Positions 36,867 to 45,179 of a DNA stretch of 61,329 bases are shown here, piece by piece (within the stretch, counting starts at the first letter, position 1; each line of letters starts with the position of its first letter). The DNA lies in NCBI RefSeq assembly GCF_030159255.1, contig NZ_BSCT01000046.1, forward strand, positions 1 through 61,329, in the 5' to 3' direction. A model generated the notes under the pieces. That model ran no database searches. It saw only the letters and a list, made by a program, of their open reading frames with translations, and was not told the origin of the DNA. This DNA is from Bradyrhizobium sp. SSBR45G (lineage in GTDB: Bacteria > Pseudomonadota > Alphaproteobacteria > Rhizobiales > Xanthobacteraceae). A program made the translations under genes and the position numbers.

Positions 36867-37763
36867 ATGACCGAGCTCAATGAGACAGTCCGATTCCCAC
36901 GGGCCCGCTTTCGGACGAAGCGTGGTCAAGCGGCGTTTCATCCGCCAACGGCGCCGCGCGTCAGCGTGCCGTTACACAGCGCCCGCCATCCCGAGCTCAA
37001 CGCCGCGATCGAGGCCGAGATCATTCCACGGCTGGTGATGGCCCATGCGCCGGCGCTCGAACGCGTGCCGGCGATCATCAGGGCCTCCGAACAGGAGGCG
37101 GCCGATTTCGCCGAGCTGATGCTCGGCGCTGACGACGATCGCGCGGCGGCGTGCATTCAGGCGCATCGCGATCATGGCGAAACGCTCGAGCGGATCTATC
37201 TCGAGCTGCTGGTGCCGACCGCGAACCATCTGCGTCATCTGTGGGCCGACGATGAGCGCGACTTCGCCGACGTCACGCTCGCACTGTGGCGGCTGCAGCA
37301 GCTGCTGCGGCACTTCAGCCCGGCCTTCTGCGCCGAGCTGACCGTTGCGCCAACGGGACTGCGCGGACTGCTGACGACGGCGCCGGGCGACCGGCGCGAA
37401 ATGGGACACATGATGTTCGGCCTCGTGCTGGCCAGCGAATTCTTTCGTCGCGACGGCTGGGACACATGGATCGAGCCCGACACCGCGGATCGCGGCTTCA
37501 TCGACGCGCTTCGCACGCAATGGTTCAACGTCGTCGAGTTCTTCGCCAACAGCGACAAGAAGCTTGACGATCTCGCCTCAAACATAAGGATGGCGCGGCG
37601 CGCGTCCTCCAACCAGGACATCGGCGTGCTGGTCTGCGGTCCTGCGTTTATTGAACGGCCTGAACTCGTTCTCCTGGTCGGCGGCGACGGTGTCGTCTCC
37701 GATCTGAGCAGAGAGGCTTCGCAAGCCCGGCACGTCGTCAGTCTTCTGACCGAACGGCGATAG
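36867..37763 (+). CDS. aerR: AerR/PpaA, cobalamin-binding antirepressor-type regulator
   Basis: This 298-aa protein matches the AerR/PpaA family, which binds cobalamin through a short SCHIC-type B12 fold and modulates PpsR/CrtJ in response to light or oxygen. The helical N-terminal half (ARHPELNAAIEAEIIPRLVM...) leads into the B12-like part MGHMMFGLVLASEFFRRDGWDTW. GGAGGGGAGG precedes the ATG at 36867; an upstream ATG at 36807 lies inside a PpsR-like palindrome and is less likely. It stands directly before ppsR1, the usual order in purple bacteria. Confidence 0.9.
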   Translation: MTELNETVRFPRARFRTKRGQAAFHPPTAPRVSVPLHSARHPELNAAIEAEIIPRLVMAHAPALERVPAIIRASEQEAADFAELMLGADDDRAAACIQAHRDHGETLERIYLELLVPTANHLRHLWADDERDFADVTLALWRLQQLLRHFSPAFCAELTVAPTGLRGLLTTAPGDRREMGHMMFGLVLASEFFRRDGWDTWIEPDTADRGFIDALRTQWFNVVEFFANSDKKLDDLASNIRMARRASSNQDIGVLVCGPAFIERPELVLLVGGDGVVSDLSREASQARHVVSLLTERR

Positions 37764-37841
37764 CTGAGGGTGACGTGAAGATGAATGCTGGAACGAGACT
37801 CGCCGCGCGAAGGCTCCTTGACTGGGAGGACAACGGCGTTG

Positions 37842-39269
37842 GTGAGGGCGTTCAGAGCTCCGAAAGAGTCGCTTGGCGATCTCAATGCGGATGTGGCGGC
37901 CATGCTGGTGGCCGCAGCATCCGACATTGCGCTCGCGCTCGACGCCGACGGCAACATTCAGGACCTGGCCTTTCAGCAGGCCGGTCTGCCGCTTGAATTG
38001 AGAAACACAGACGAGTGGATCGGCCGATCCTGGCAAGCAACAGTGTCCGAGGAAAGCCAGACAAAGCCAGAGCTGCTGCTCGCCGAAGCCTCCGAGCGCA
38101 AGGTGTCGCGCTGGCGCGAGGTGCGCTATCCGGCTGCCCGCGGACCGGACATCCCGATCCTGTTCGCGGTGGTGGCGATCAAGGGCCCCGCCCGCTTCAT
38201 CGCGGTCGGCCGCGACGTGCGCGCCACCGCTGCGCTCCAGCAGAAGCTGATCGAGGCCCAGGTGGCGATCGAGCGCGACTACTCGCGCATGCGCAACGCC
38301 GAATCGCGCTACCGGATCCTGTTCCAGATCACCGCCGAACCGGTGCTGATCATCGACGCCGTCAGCCACCGCATCGTCGAGGCCAATCCGGCCGCGGCCG
38401 ACCTGCTCGACCACGGGGCCGCCAACCTGATCGGCAAGCTGTTTCCCGATGCCCTGCTGCTGGACGACCTGTCGATGTCGCAATCACTGTCGCTGGCGAT
38501 CCGGTCCCAGGGCAAGATCGAGCGCACCAGGATCAGGCTCGACGGCGGCCGCGACTACCTGCTCGACGGCACCTTCTTCCGCCAGGACATGTCGGCGCTG
38601 TTCCTGCTGCGCTTCTCGCCGCAGACCTCGCAGGCGGCGATCCCGAAGGCCTCCGACGTCAATACGCAGCTGGTGCAGTTCGTCGAGGCGGCGCCCGACG
38701 GCTTCGTCATCACCGACATGGAGGGCCGGCTGCTGCACGCCAACCCGACCTTCCTGCAGCTCGCCCAGATCGAGAACATGCACCAGATTCTCGGCGAGAC
38801 GATCGACCGATGGATCGGCAAGTCGGCGATCGACTTCTCGATCATGCTGACCAATCTGCGCCAGCATGGCAGCGTGAAGCTGTTCTCCAGCGTCATCCGC
38901 GGCGAGCATGGCTCACCGGTCGACGTCGAGATTTCCGCCACCACGGTCGGCGCCCCCGGACAGTCCCGGCTCGGCTTCACCATCCGCAATGTCAGCCCGC
39001 GCATCTCGGGCGATGGCGGCGACCACGGCTATATTCCGCGCTCGCGCGAGCAGCTCGCCGAGCTGATCGGCCGCGTGCCGCTCAAGGAGCTGGTGCGCGA
39101 GACCACCGACGTGATCGAGCGGATGTGCATCGAGACCGCGCTGAAGCTCACCGGGGACAACCGCGCCACCGCGGCCGAGATGCTCGGGCTGAGCCGGCAG
39201 AGCCTCTACGTCAAGCTGCGGCGCTATGGCCTCGCCGAGCCGGCCGAAGACGACAGCCAGTTGGAATAG
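37842..39269 (+). CDS. ppsR1: PpsR1, PAS-domain photosynthesis regulator with a single cysteine
   Basis: This PpsR/CrtJ regulator has an N-terminal PAS-like domain, a Q-linker region (QQKLIEAQVAIERDYSRMR), two PAS domains and a C-terminal Fis-type helix-turn-helix (NRATAAEMLGLSRQSLYVKL). GGGAGG at 37824-37829 supports TTG at 37839 or GTG at 37842. With the GTG the protein is 475 aa and its only cysteine is residue 429, in ERMCIETAL just before the helix-turn-helix. As I remember it, Bradyrhizobium ORS278 PpsR1 is redox-controlled through a single Cys429, which fits this start. An upstream ATG at 37785 is possible. The gene follows aerR and precedes bchG. Confidence 0.93.
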   Translation: MRAFRAPKESLGDLNADVAAMLVAAASDIALALDADGNIQDLAFQQAGLPLELRNTDEWIGRSWQATVSEESQTKPELLLAEASERKVSRWREVRYPAARGPDIPILFAVVAIKGPARFIAVGRDVRATAALQQKLIEAQVAIERDYSRMRNAESRYRILFQITAEPVLIIDAVSHRIVEANPAAADLLDHGAANLIGKLFPDALLLDDLSMSQSLSLAIRSQGKIERTRIRLDGGRDYLLDGTFFRQDMSALFLLRFSPQTSQAAIPKASDVNTQLVQFVEAAPDGFVITDMEGRLLHANPTFLQLAQIENMHQILGETIDRWIGKSAIDFSIMLTNLRQHGSVKLFSSVIRGEHGSPVDVEISATTVGAPGQSRLGFTIRNVSPRISGDGGDHGYIPRSREQLAELIGRVPLKELVRETTDVIERMCIETALKLTGDNRATAAEMLGLSRQSLYVKLRRYGLAEPAEDDSQLE

Positions 39270-39282
39270 TTGGAAAGTTGCA

Positions 39283-40209
39283 ATGACCGAGATCGCGCCC
39301 GTCCCGCTCGCCCCAAGGATTCCATCGAGGCTCCCTTCAAGGCTTCAGCCCTCGGCCGTTCTCGAACTGCTGAAGCCGATCACCTGGTTTCCGCCGATCT
39401 GGGCGTTCGGCTGCGGCGTGGTGTCGTCGGGCGCGCCGCTGGCGCCGCGCTGGCCCACCGTGATCGCAGGCCTCGTGCTGGCCGGGCCGATGGTGTGCGC
39501 CACCAGCCAGGCGGTCAACGACTGGTTCGACCGTCATGTCGATGCGCTCAACGAGCCGGACCGGCCGATCCCTTCGGGCCGCATTCCCGGACGCTGGGGC
39601 CTCTACATTGCCCTGATCTGGACCGTGCTGTCGCTCGGCGTCGCAACCGCGCTCGGCACCTGGGGATTTGCGGCCGCTGCGCTGGGCCTCGCGCTGGCCT
39701 GGGCCTACAGCGCGCCGCCGATCCGGTTGAAGCAGAACGGCTGGTGGGGCAACAGCGCCGTCGGCCTCTGCTACGAGGGCCTGCCCTGGATCACCGCGGC
39801 CTCGGTCATGAGCATGCAGGCGCCGTCCTGGCAGGTGCTGTCGATCGCGCTGCTCTACAGCCTGGGCGCCCACGGCATCATGACGCTGAACGATTTCAAG
39901 TCGATCGCCGGCGATCGCGTCAGCAATGTCCGCTCGCTGCCGGTGCTGCTCGGCGCGGAGACGGCCGCCCGTCTCGCCTGCATCACGATGGCGCTGGCGC
40001 AGGTCGGCGTGATCCTGCTGCTGCTGTCATGGAGCCGTCAGATTCACGCCGCCATCATCGTGCTCATGCTCGCGGCGCAGCTGATCCTGATGCAACGGCT
40101 GATGACCAAGCCGCGCCAGCTGGCGCCCTGGTACAACGGGACCGGCGTGCTGCTCTACGTGCTGGGCATGCTGGTGTCGGCTTTCGCGCTGGCGGGGCTG
40201 GCGGCATGA
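39283..40209 (+). CDS. bchG: BchG, bacteriochlorophyll synthase
   Basis: This 308-aa UbiA-family prenyltransferase attaches geranylgeraniol to bacteriochlorophyllide a in the membrane. The first aspartate-rich motif is NDWFDRHVDALNEPDRPIPS; the second region is HGIMTLNDFKSIAGDR. About eight membrane helices are visible. The ATG at 39283 lies 13 bp after the ppsR1 stop, so it may be cotranscribed with aerR-ppsR1. It overlaps the next gene by 4 bp. Confidence 0.96.
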   Translation: MTEIAPVPLAPRIPSRLPSRLQPSAVLELLKPITWFPPIWAFGCGVVSSGAPLAPRWPTVIAGLVLAGPMVCATSQAVNDWFDRHVDALNEPDRPIPSGRIPGRWGLYIALIWTVLSLGVATALGTWGFAAAALGLALAWAYSAPPIRLKQNGWWGNSAVGLCYEGLPWITAASVMSMQAPSWQVLSIALLYSLGAHGIMTLNDFKSIAGDRVSNVRSLPVLLGAETAARLACITMALAQVGVILLLLSWSRQIHAAIIVLMLAAQLILMQRLMTKPRQLAPWYNGTGVLLYVLGMLVSAFALAGLAA

Positions 40210-41549
40210 CGCGGATGAACTCAGCCTCGCCTGCTCACCTCTCCTGGTTCGGCATCGTCAGGCTCGGCCTGGTGCAGACCGCGCTCGGCGCTGTCGTCGT
40301 GCTGACGACGTCGACACTGAACCGCGTGATGGTGATCGAGCTCGCTTTGCCGGCGATGATTCCGGGACTGCTGGTGGCGATCCACTATGCCATGCAGGTG
40401 CTCAGGCCCTGGCTCGGCCACGGCTCCGATGTCGGCGGCCGCCGCTTCGCCTGGATCGTCGGCGGCATGGCCGTGCTCGCCTCCGGCGGACTGCTGGCCG
40501 CCGTCGCCACCGCGCTGATGGCGACCCAGCTCATTCTCGGGCTCGTCGTGGCCGTGATCGCCTTCATCCTGATCGGCATCGGCGTCGGCGCCGCCGGCAC
40601 CTCGCTGCTGGTGCTGCTCGCCAAGCGCACCGCGCCGGAGCGGCGCAGCGCCGCCGCCTCGATCGCCTGGATCATGATGATCACAGGCTTCATCGTCACC
40701 ACGGCGGTGGCCGGCAAGGCGCTCGATCCGTTCTCGGGCGAGCGGCTGGTGATGGTGTCGGGCACGGTCTCCGCCATCGCCATGGTGCTGACTCTGCTCG
40801 GCGTCTGGGGCATCGAGCAGCCGGCAATTTCCGCAGCGGCGATCTCCGCCGCCGCCGAGCGCGGCGGCTTCATGGAGGATTTCCGCGAGATCTGCCGCGA
40901 GCCGCAGGCGCGGCGCTTCGCGATCTTCATCTTCGTATCGATGCTCGCCTACAGCGCGCAGGACCTGATCCTGGAGCCGTTTGCCGGCAGCGTGTTCGGC
41001 ATGACGCCGGGCCAGACCACTCAGCTCTCCTCGGTGCAGCACATGGGCGCGCTGATCGGCATGATCCTGATGCCGGCGATGGCAAGCCTGCATGCCGACT
41101 GGCGGACGCGGCCGCAGCCCTGGATCATCGGCGGCTGCCTCGCCTCGGCGCTGGCGCTGCTCAGCCTCGTCGCGGCCGCCACGGTCGGCCCGGCCTGGCC
41201 GCTGCGCGCCTCGGTGCTGCTGCTCGGCATCACCAACGGCGTCTACGCGATCGCGGCGATCGGCGCGATGATGAACATGGTCAGCGAAGGCCGCGACAAC
41301 CGCGAAGGCACGCGCATGGGCCTGTGGGGCGCCTCGCAGGCGATCTCGTTCGGCATCGGCGGCTTCGTCGGTACGGCAGCGGCCGACGCCGCGCGCCACT
41401 TCATGCCCACCACCGCCTCGGCCTATGCGGCGGTGTTCGCCGCGGAGGCCGCACTGTTCGTCCTCTCGGCCTGGCTCGCGATCTGGATCAAGAGCCCACG
41501 CGAGGCTCGATCGAGCCTTGCACCGCAGCCGGCCAACATCGGAGCCTGA
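40206..41549 (+). CDS. Bch2, second PucC-family membrane protein
   Basis: This 447-aa BCD-family protein of the major facilitator superfamily has about twelve membrane helices; LTTSTLNRVMVIELALPAMIPG and QDLILEPFAGSVFGMTPGQT match its paralogue lhaA at 26450. In purple bacteria the gene between bchG and bchP is called bch2, orf428 or G115 and is thought to help pigment handling or light-harvesting assembly. The overlap with bchG (ATGA) and 3-bp gap to bchP support a pigment-related role. Confidence 0.9.
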   Translation: MTRMNSASPAHLSWFGIVRLGLVQTALGAVVVLTTSTLNRVMVIELALPAMIPGLLVAIHYAMQVLRPWLGHGSDVGGRRFAWIVGGMAVLASGGLLAAVATALMATQLILGLVVAVIAFILIGIGVGAAGTSLLVLLAKRTAPERRSAAASIAWIMMITGFIVTTAVAGKALDPFSGERLVMVSGTVSAIAMVLTLLGVWGIEQPAISAAAISAAAERGGFMEDFREICREPQARRFAIFIFVSMLAYSAQDLILEPFAGSVFGMTPGQTTQLSSVQHMGALIGMILMPAMASLHADWRTRPQPWIIGGCLASALALLSLVAAATVGPAWPLRASVLLLGITNGVYAIAAIGAMMNMVSEGRDNREGTRMGLWGASQAISFGIGGFVGTAAADAARHFMPTTASAYAAVFAAEAALFVLSAWLAIWIKSPREARSSLAPQPANIGA

Positions 41550-41552
41550 ACG

Positions 41553-42764
41553 ATGACCTCCTCTTCCAGCCCGGAAACCTTCGACGTGGTGGTCATCGGC
41601 GGCGGCCCCGCCGGGGCGACCGCGGCCAACGACCTCGCCGGCAAGGGCCAGCGCGTGCTGCTGCTCGACAAGGCCGGCCGCATCAAGCCCTGCGGCGGCG
41701 CGATTCCGCCGCGGCTGATCGCCGAGTTCGAGATTCCCGACCATCTGCTGGTGGCACGCATTTCGTCCGCCCGCATGGTGTCGCCGAGCAGCCGCGACGT
41801 CGACATGCCGATCGACGGCGGTTTCGTCGGCATGGTCGACCGCGAGCATTTCGACGAATGGCTGCGCACGCGCGCCGCAGACGCCGGCGCGATCCGCCGA
41901 ACCGGCACGTTCAGCCGGATCGCGCGCGATGCCGACGGCACCGCCGTCGTGCATTACGAGCGGCGCATGGACGATGGCAGCCAGCGGCCGGACAGCGTGC
42001 GGGCCCGCGCGGTGATCGGCGCCGATGGCGCGGTGTCAGCGGTGGCGCGGCAGTGCATCCCGGGCGCGGACGAGATCCGCTACGTCTTCGCCTATCATGA
42101 GATCGTGCGCTCGCCAGATCCGGGCCATCCGCTGTTCGACGCGACGCGCTGCGACGTCGTCTATCGCGGCAAGCTCTCGCCGGATTTCTACAGCTGGGTG
42201 TTCCCGCACGGGCCGACCACCAGCATCGGCACCGGCAGCGCCTGCAAGGGGTTCTCGCTGCGCGGCTCGGTCGCCGAGTTCCGCAAGGCCGCGGCGCTCG
42301 ATCATCTCGAGACGATCCGCCGCGAGGGCGCCCCCATTCCACTGAAGCCGCTGCGGCGCTGGGACAATGGCCGCGACATCGTGCTCGCCGGCGATGCGGC
42401 CGGCGTGGTGGCGCCGGCCTCCGGCGAAGGGATCTATTACGCGATGGCCGGCGGCCGCGCCGCTGCCGATGCGGTTGCGCTGTTCCTGAAGACTGGCGAC
42501 GCCGCTGCGCTGACGACGGCCCGCAAGGTCTTCATGCGCAAGCATGGCGCGGTGTTCTTCATCCTCGGCATGATGCAGCGCTACTGGTACACGAACGATG
42601 CCCGCCGCGAGCGCTTCGTCGCCATCTGCCGTGACCGCGACGTGCAGCAGCTCACCTGGGACGCCTACATGAACAAGGAGCTGGTGCGCGCCAAGCCGCT
42701 GTCGCATGTGCGGATCTTCTTCAAGAACATCGCGCATCTGACCGGGCTTGCGAAGGCGGCCTAG
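41553..42764 (+). CDS. bchP: BchP, geranylgeranyl reductase
   Basis: This 403-aa flavoprotein reduces the geranylgeranyl tail of bacteriochlorophyll to phytyl. The FAD-binding start is DVVVIGGGPAGATAANDLAG (residues about 9-28), with KPCGGAIPPRL and VLAGDAAGVVAPASGEGIYY as further family motifs. The C-terminal region is helical. It follows bch2 closely and ends 8 bp before a small membrane-protein gene. Confidence 0.96.
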   Translation: MTSSSSPETFDVVVIGGGPAGATAANDLAGKGQRVLLLDKAGRIKPCGGAIPPRLIAEFEIPDHLLVARISSARMVSPSSRDVDMPIDGGFVGMVDREHFDEWLRTRAADAGAIRRTGTFSRIARDADGTAVVHYERRMDDGSQRPDSVRARAVIGADGAVSAVARQCIPGADEIRYVFAYHEIVRSPDPGHPLFDATRCDVVYRGKLSPDFYSWVFPHGPTTSIGTGSACKGFSLRGSVAEFRKAAALDHLETIRREGAPIPLKPLRRWDNGRDIVLAGDAAGVVAPASGEGIYYAMAGGRAAADAVALFLKTGDAAALTTARKVFMRKHGAVFFILGMMQRYWYTNDARRERFVAICRDRDVQQLTWDAYMNKELVRAKPLSHVRIFFKNIAHLTGLAKAA

Positions 42765-42772
42765 CGGCTCGC

Positions 42773-43039
42773 GTGATGGATGAGCTGTTTCGCAGCCCGC
42801 ATCTGGTCGACCTGATTCTCGTGGTCGTCGCCGTCGAGCTGATCGCCGTCACGTTGATCTGGCGGCGGCGCCGCCGCGGCATCCCTCCGCGGGCCTTGCT
42901 GCCGAATCTGCTGGCTGGCGTCTTCCTGTTGCTTGCGGTGCGCTGCGCGCTGACGGACGCACCGTGGTTCTGGCTTGCGGCCTGTCTGGCGGCATCCGGT
43001 CTCGCCAACGCCGCCGATCTGCGGCAGCGCTGGCTATGA
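42773..43039 (+). CDS. Small membrane protein of unknown function, 88 aa
   Basis: The sequence has three hydrophobic segments: LVDLILVVVAVELIAVTLIW, LLPNLLAGVFLLLAVRCAL and FWLAACLAASGLANAADL, with a strongly basic loop RRRRRG after the first. It begins with GTG at 42773 or ATG at 42776, only 8 bp after bchP, so it is probably the last gene of the aerR-ppsR1-bchG-bch2-bchP unit. I do not know the family. The basic loop suggests a cytoplasmic side after helix one. It converges on cycA with a 17-bp gap. Confidence 0.7.
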   Translation: MMDELFRSPHLVDLILVVVAVELIAVTLIWRRRRRGIPPRALLPNLLAGVFLLLAVRCALTDAPWFWLAACLAASGLANAADLRQRWL

Positions 43040-43056
43040 GGTCCGACCGATGCCGA

Positions 43057-43494
43057 TCACTTCTTCTCGGAGAACGTCTTCAGATAGGCGATGACGTCCT
43101 TGCGCTGCTGCTCGTTGGCGAGCTTGAACACCATCTTGGTCGAGCCGGTAGCCTGGTCCGCCTTGCCCTTCTCGGTCAGGTATTTCTTGAGGAAGGCACT
43201 GGGATCGACGAGATATTCGAAGATGTTGTCGTCAGTCCAGACCAGCCCGGCCTCGCCGGCATGCTTGTTGAGATCCGAATAGGCGAAGCCCGGAGCGGTC
43301 CCCGTCGGGCGGCCGACCACCCCGGTCAGGACCGGGCCCACGGCATTCTTCGCATCGGGGCCGATACGGTGGCAGGTCATGCATTGCTTGAAGACCTGTT
43401 CGCCCTTCGCAGCGTCGCCGCCGTCCAGCGCGAATGCCGCACCTGCCGACGTTGCAACCATCACCGCCGCAACCAAACTCGATCTCAGCATCAT
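43057..43494 (-). CDS. cycA: Cytochrome c2
   Basis: This 145-aa class I cytochrome c has a signal peptide (MMLRSSLVAAVMVATSAGAAFA), the haem site CMTCH and a downstream methionine in STKMVFKLANE as the likely sixth ligand. VGPVLTGVVGRPTGTAPGF and FEYLVDPSAFLKKYL are typical of cytochrome c2. AGGAGAGG precedes the ATG at 43494. As no pufC is present, this periplasmic carrier is the likely direct electron donor to the reaction centre. Confidence 0.93.
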   Translation of the reverse strand: MMLRSSLVAAVMVATSAGAAFALDGGDAAKGEQVFKQCMTCHRIGPDAKNAVGPVLTGVVGRPTGTAPGFAYSDLNKHAGEAGLVWTDDNIFEYLVDPSAFLKKYLTEKGKADQATGSTKMVFKLANEQQRKDVIAYLKTFSEKK

Positions 43495-43808
43495 CCATCC
43501 TCTCCTGATCTGCCATTTTGTTAGTGTACGTGACTTCCTCCTTACAGGTATCAATGTCATGTGGTCTTGTCATGCCCGCTTCATGCAAAAGTGAGCGAAT
43601 AAGTCGCAGTTCGAACATGCAATAAGCGCGGGAATACCAACGAAAGTAGCCTGCCCGGAAATAAGCCTTGACACTGAAGGCGCTGCGTGGACTAACGACA
43701 TCATCAAGACTCTCAATACGTTAGCGGGACGCGGCGCAATACCTTCAAAATGCGCGCCACACTGATTGGCCGCGATCCGCCGGACGTATCCAACGGGTGC
43801 CTAAGAGC
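43495..43808. other. 314-bp divergent region between cycA and ppsR2
   Basis: The region is AT-richer than its surroundings and must hold promoters for both genes. I looked for TGT-N12-ACA and FixK sites and found none. TTGACA at about 43668-43673 is a possible -35 box facing ppsR2. No gene is seen. Confidence 0.5.
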
Positions 43809-45179
43809 ATGGCCGAGTTTCACGGTCCACGACCCGACGTGACACTGCTTCTCGACATGGACGGCGTGATCCGTGAGGCCACGCTGTCTCCGAACATGTC
43901 AGCCGAGAATGTCGACGCCTGGCTCGGCCGCCCCTGGTCCGAGATCGTCGATGATGCGAGCGAGAAGATCGAACGCATCATGCAGGACACCAAGCGGACC
44001 GGCATCTCCGCGTTCCGCCAGATCACGCAGCGGTTCCCGAGCGGCCTCGAGCTGCCGATGGAATTCACCACCGTCCTGCTCGGTGGTCGCGCCGGCATGC
44101 TGGCGATCGGCAAGAATCTGCAGGCGGTCGCAGAACTCCAGGCGCGGCTGATCTCGGCCCAGCAGACCATCGAGCGTGATTACTGGCGACTGCGCGAGAT
44201 CGAAACGCGCTACCGGCTCGTCATCGAGGATTCGAACGAGGCCGTGCTTCTGGCGAAGGTGTCGGACCTGCGTATCGTCGAAGCCAACCGCACAGCCACG
44301 GCCGCGCTGGGAACCTCGAGCCGCCGCAGGGACAATCTGGTCGGCCGTGATTTCCTGCAGGAGATCCCTGCCAAGGACCGCGAGCCCGTGGAACTGATGC
44401 TGCGGCGTGTCCGCGACCAGGGCAAGGCGCCGGGAATCGTGATTCACCTCAGCGAGGATGCTGCGCCCTGGATGCTCAGGGGATCGCTGATGACCAGCGA
44501 TAACGCACCCATGTTCCTGCTGCAGATGGCCCCGATCGGCAAGGCCGCGCAGCCCAGCCCGGTGACGGACGATCCGGAGGCGCTGATCGACAATCTTCCT
44601 GACGCGGTCATCAGCATCGACGGCGCAGGCGCCATCAAGCGCGCCAATCGCGCGTTCCTGGAACTGGTCGAGGTCGGATCGAAAGACGCGCTCCTCGACG
44701 AGAAGCTGAGCCGATGGTTGCTCCGCCCGGGCGCCGACCTTTCGGTGCTGGTCTCCAATGTCGAGCGCCACGGCACTGTCCGGATGCTGTCGACGACGAT
44801 CCAGGGCGAGCTTGGAACCGAGACGGAGGTCGAGATCTCCGCTGCAGCCTATGGCACGGATGGGCTGCGCCGGATCTGCATCGTGCTGCGCAATGTCGCC
44901 AGGAGGTTGTCGCCGACGGCGGAGCATGACAATCTCAGGACAGCGCTCGCCGCCCTGAACGAATCGGTCGGCAAAACTCCGCTGCGCAAGCTGGTGAAGA
45001 GCACGGTTGAAGTCGTTGAACAGCATTACGTCCGCGCCGCGCTTGAGCTCGCCAACGGGAACCGAACGTCGGCCGCGGAAATTCTCGGACTCAGCCGGCA
45101 GAGCCTTTACGCCAAGCTCGATAGGTATAATCTCACGCAATCAGAAGAAGACGGCGAGGAAACCGAAAAGGGGAGCTAG
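43809..45179 (+). CDS. ppsR2: PpsR2, second PpsR-type regulator, partner of the bacteriophytochrome
   Basis: This 456-aa regulator has the PpsR layout: N-terminal PAS-like domain, linker QTIERDYWRLREIETR, two PAS domains and a Fis-type helix-turn-helix (NRTSAAEILGLSRQSLYAKLDRY). The position equivalent to the PpsR1 cysteine is tyrosine (VEQHYVRAALEL); its one cysteine is in RRICIVLRN instead. It abuts bphP with no gap. In Bradyrhizobium ORS278 the PpsR next to the phytochrome is relieved as a repressor by far-red light. ATG at 43809 is favoured; GTG at 43797 is possible. Confidence 0.92.
   Translation: MAEFHGPRPDVTLLLDMDGVIREATLSPNMSAENVDAWLGRPWSEIVDDASEKIERIMQDTKRTGISAFRQITQRFPSGLELPMEFTTVLLGGRAGMLAIGKNLQAVAELQARLISAQQTIERDYWRLREIETRYRLVIEDSNEAVLLAKVSDLRIVEANRTATAALGTSSRRRDNLVGRDFLQEIPAKDREPVELMLRRVRDQGKAPGIVIHLSEDAAPWMLRGSLMTSDNAPMFLLQMAPIGKAAQPSPVTDDPEALIDNLPDAVISIDGAGAIKRANRAFLELVEVGSKDALLDEKLSRWLLRPGADLSVLVSNVERHGTVRMLSTTIQGELGTETEVEISAAAYGTDGLRRICIVLRNVARRLSPTAEHDNLRTALAALNESVGKTPLRKLVKSTVEVVEQHYVRAALELANGNRTSAAEILGLSRQSLYAKLDRYNLTQSEEDGEETEKGS

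Noticed and set aside
43495..43808. PpsR box between cycA and ppsR2
   Set aside because: Several TGT and ACA triplets occur, but none with 12 bases between them.
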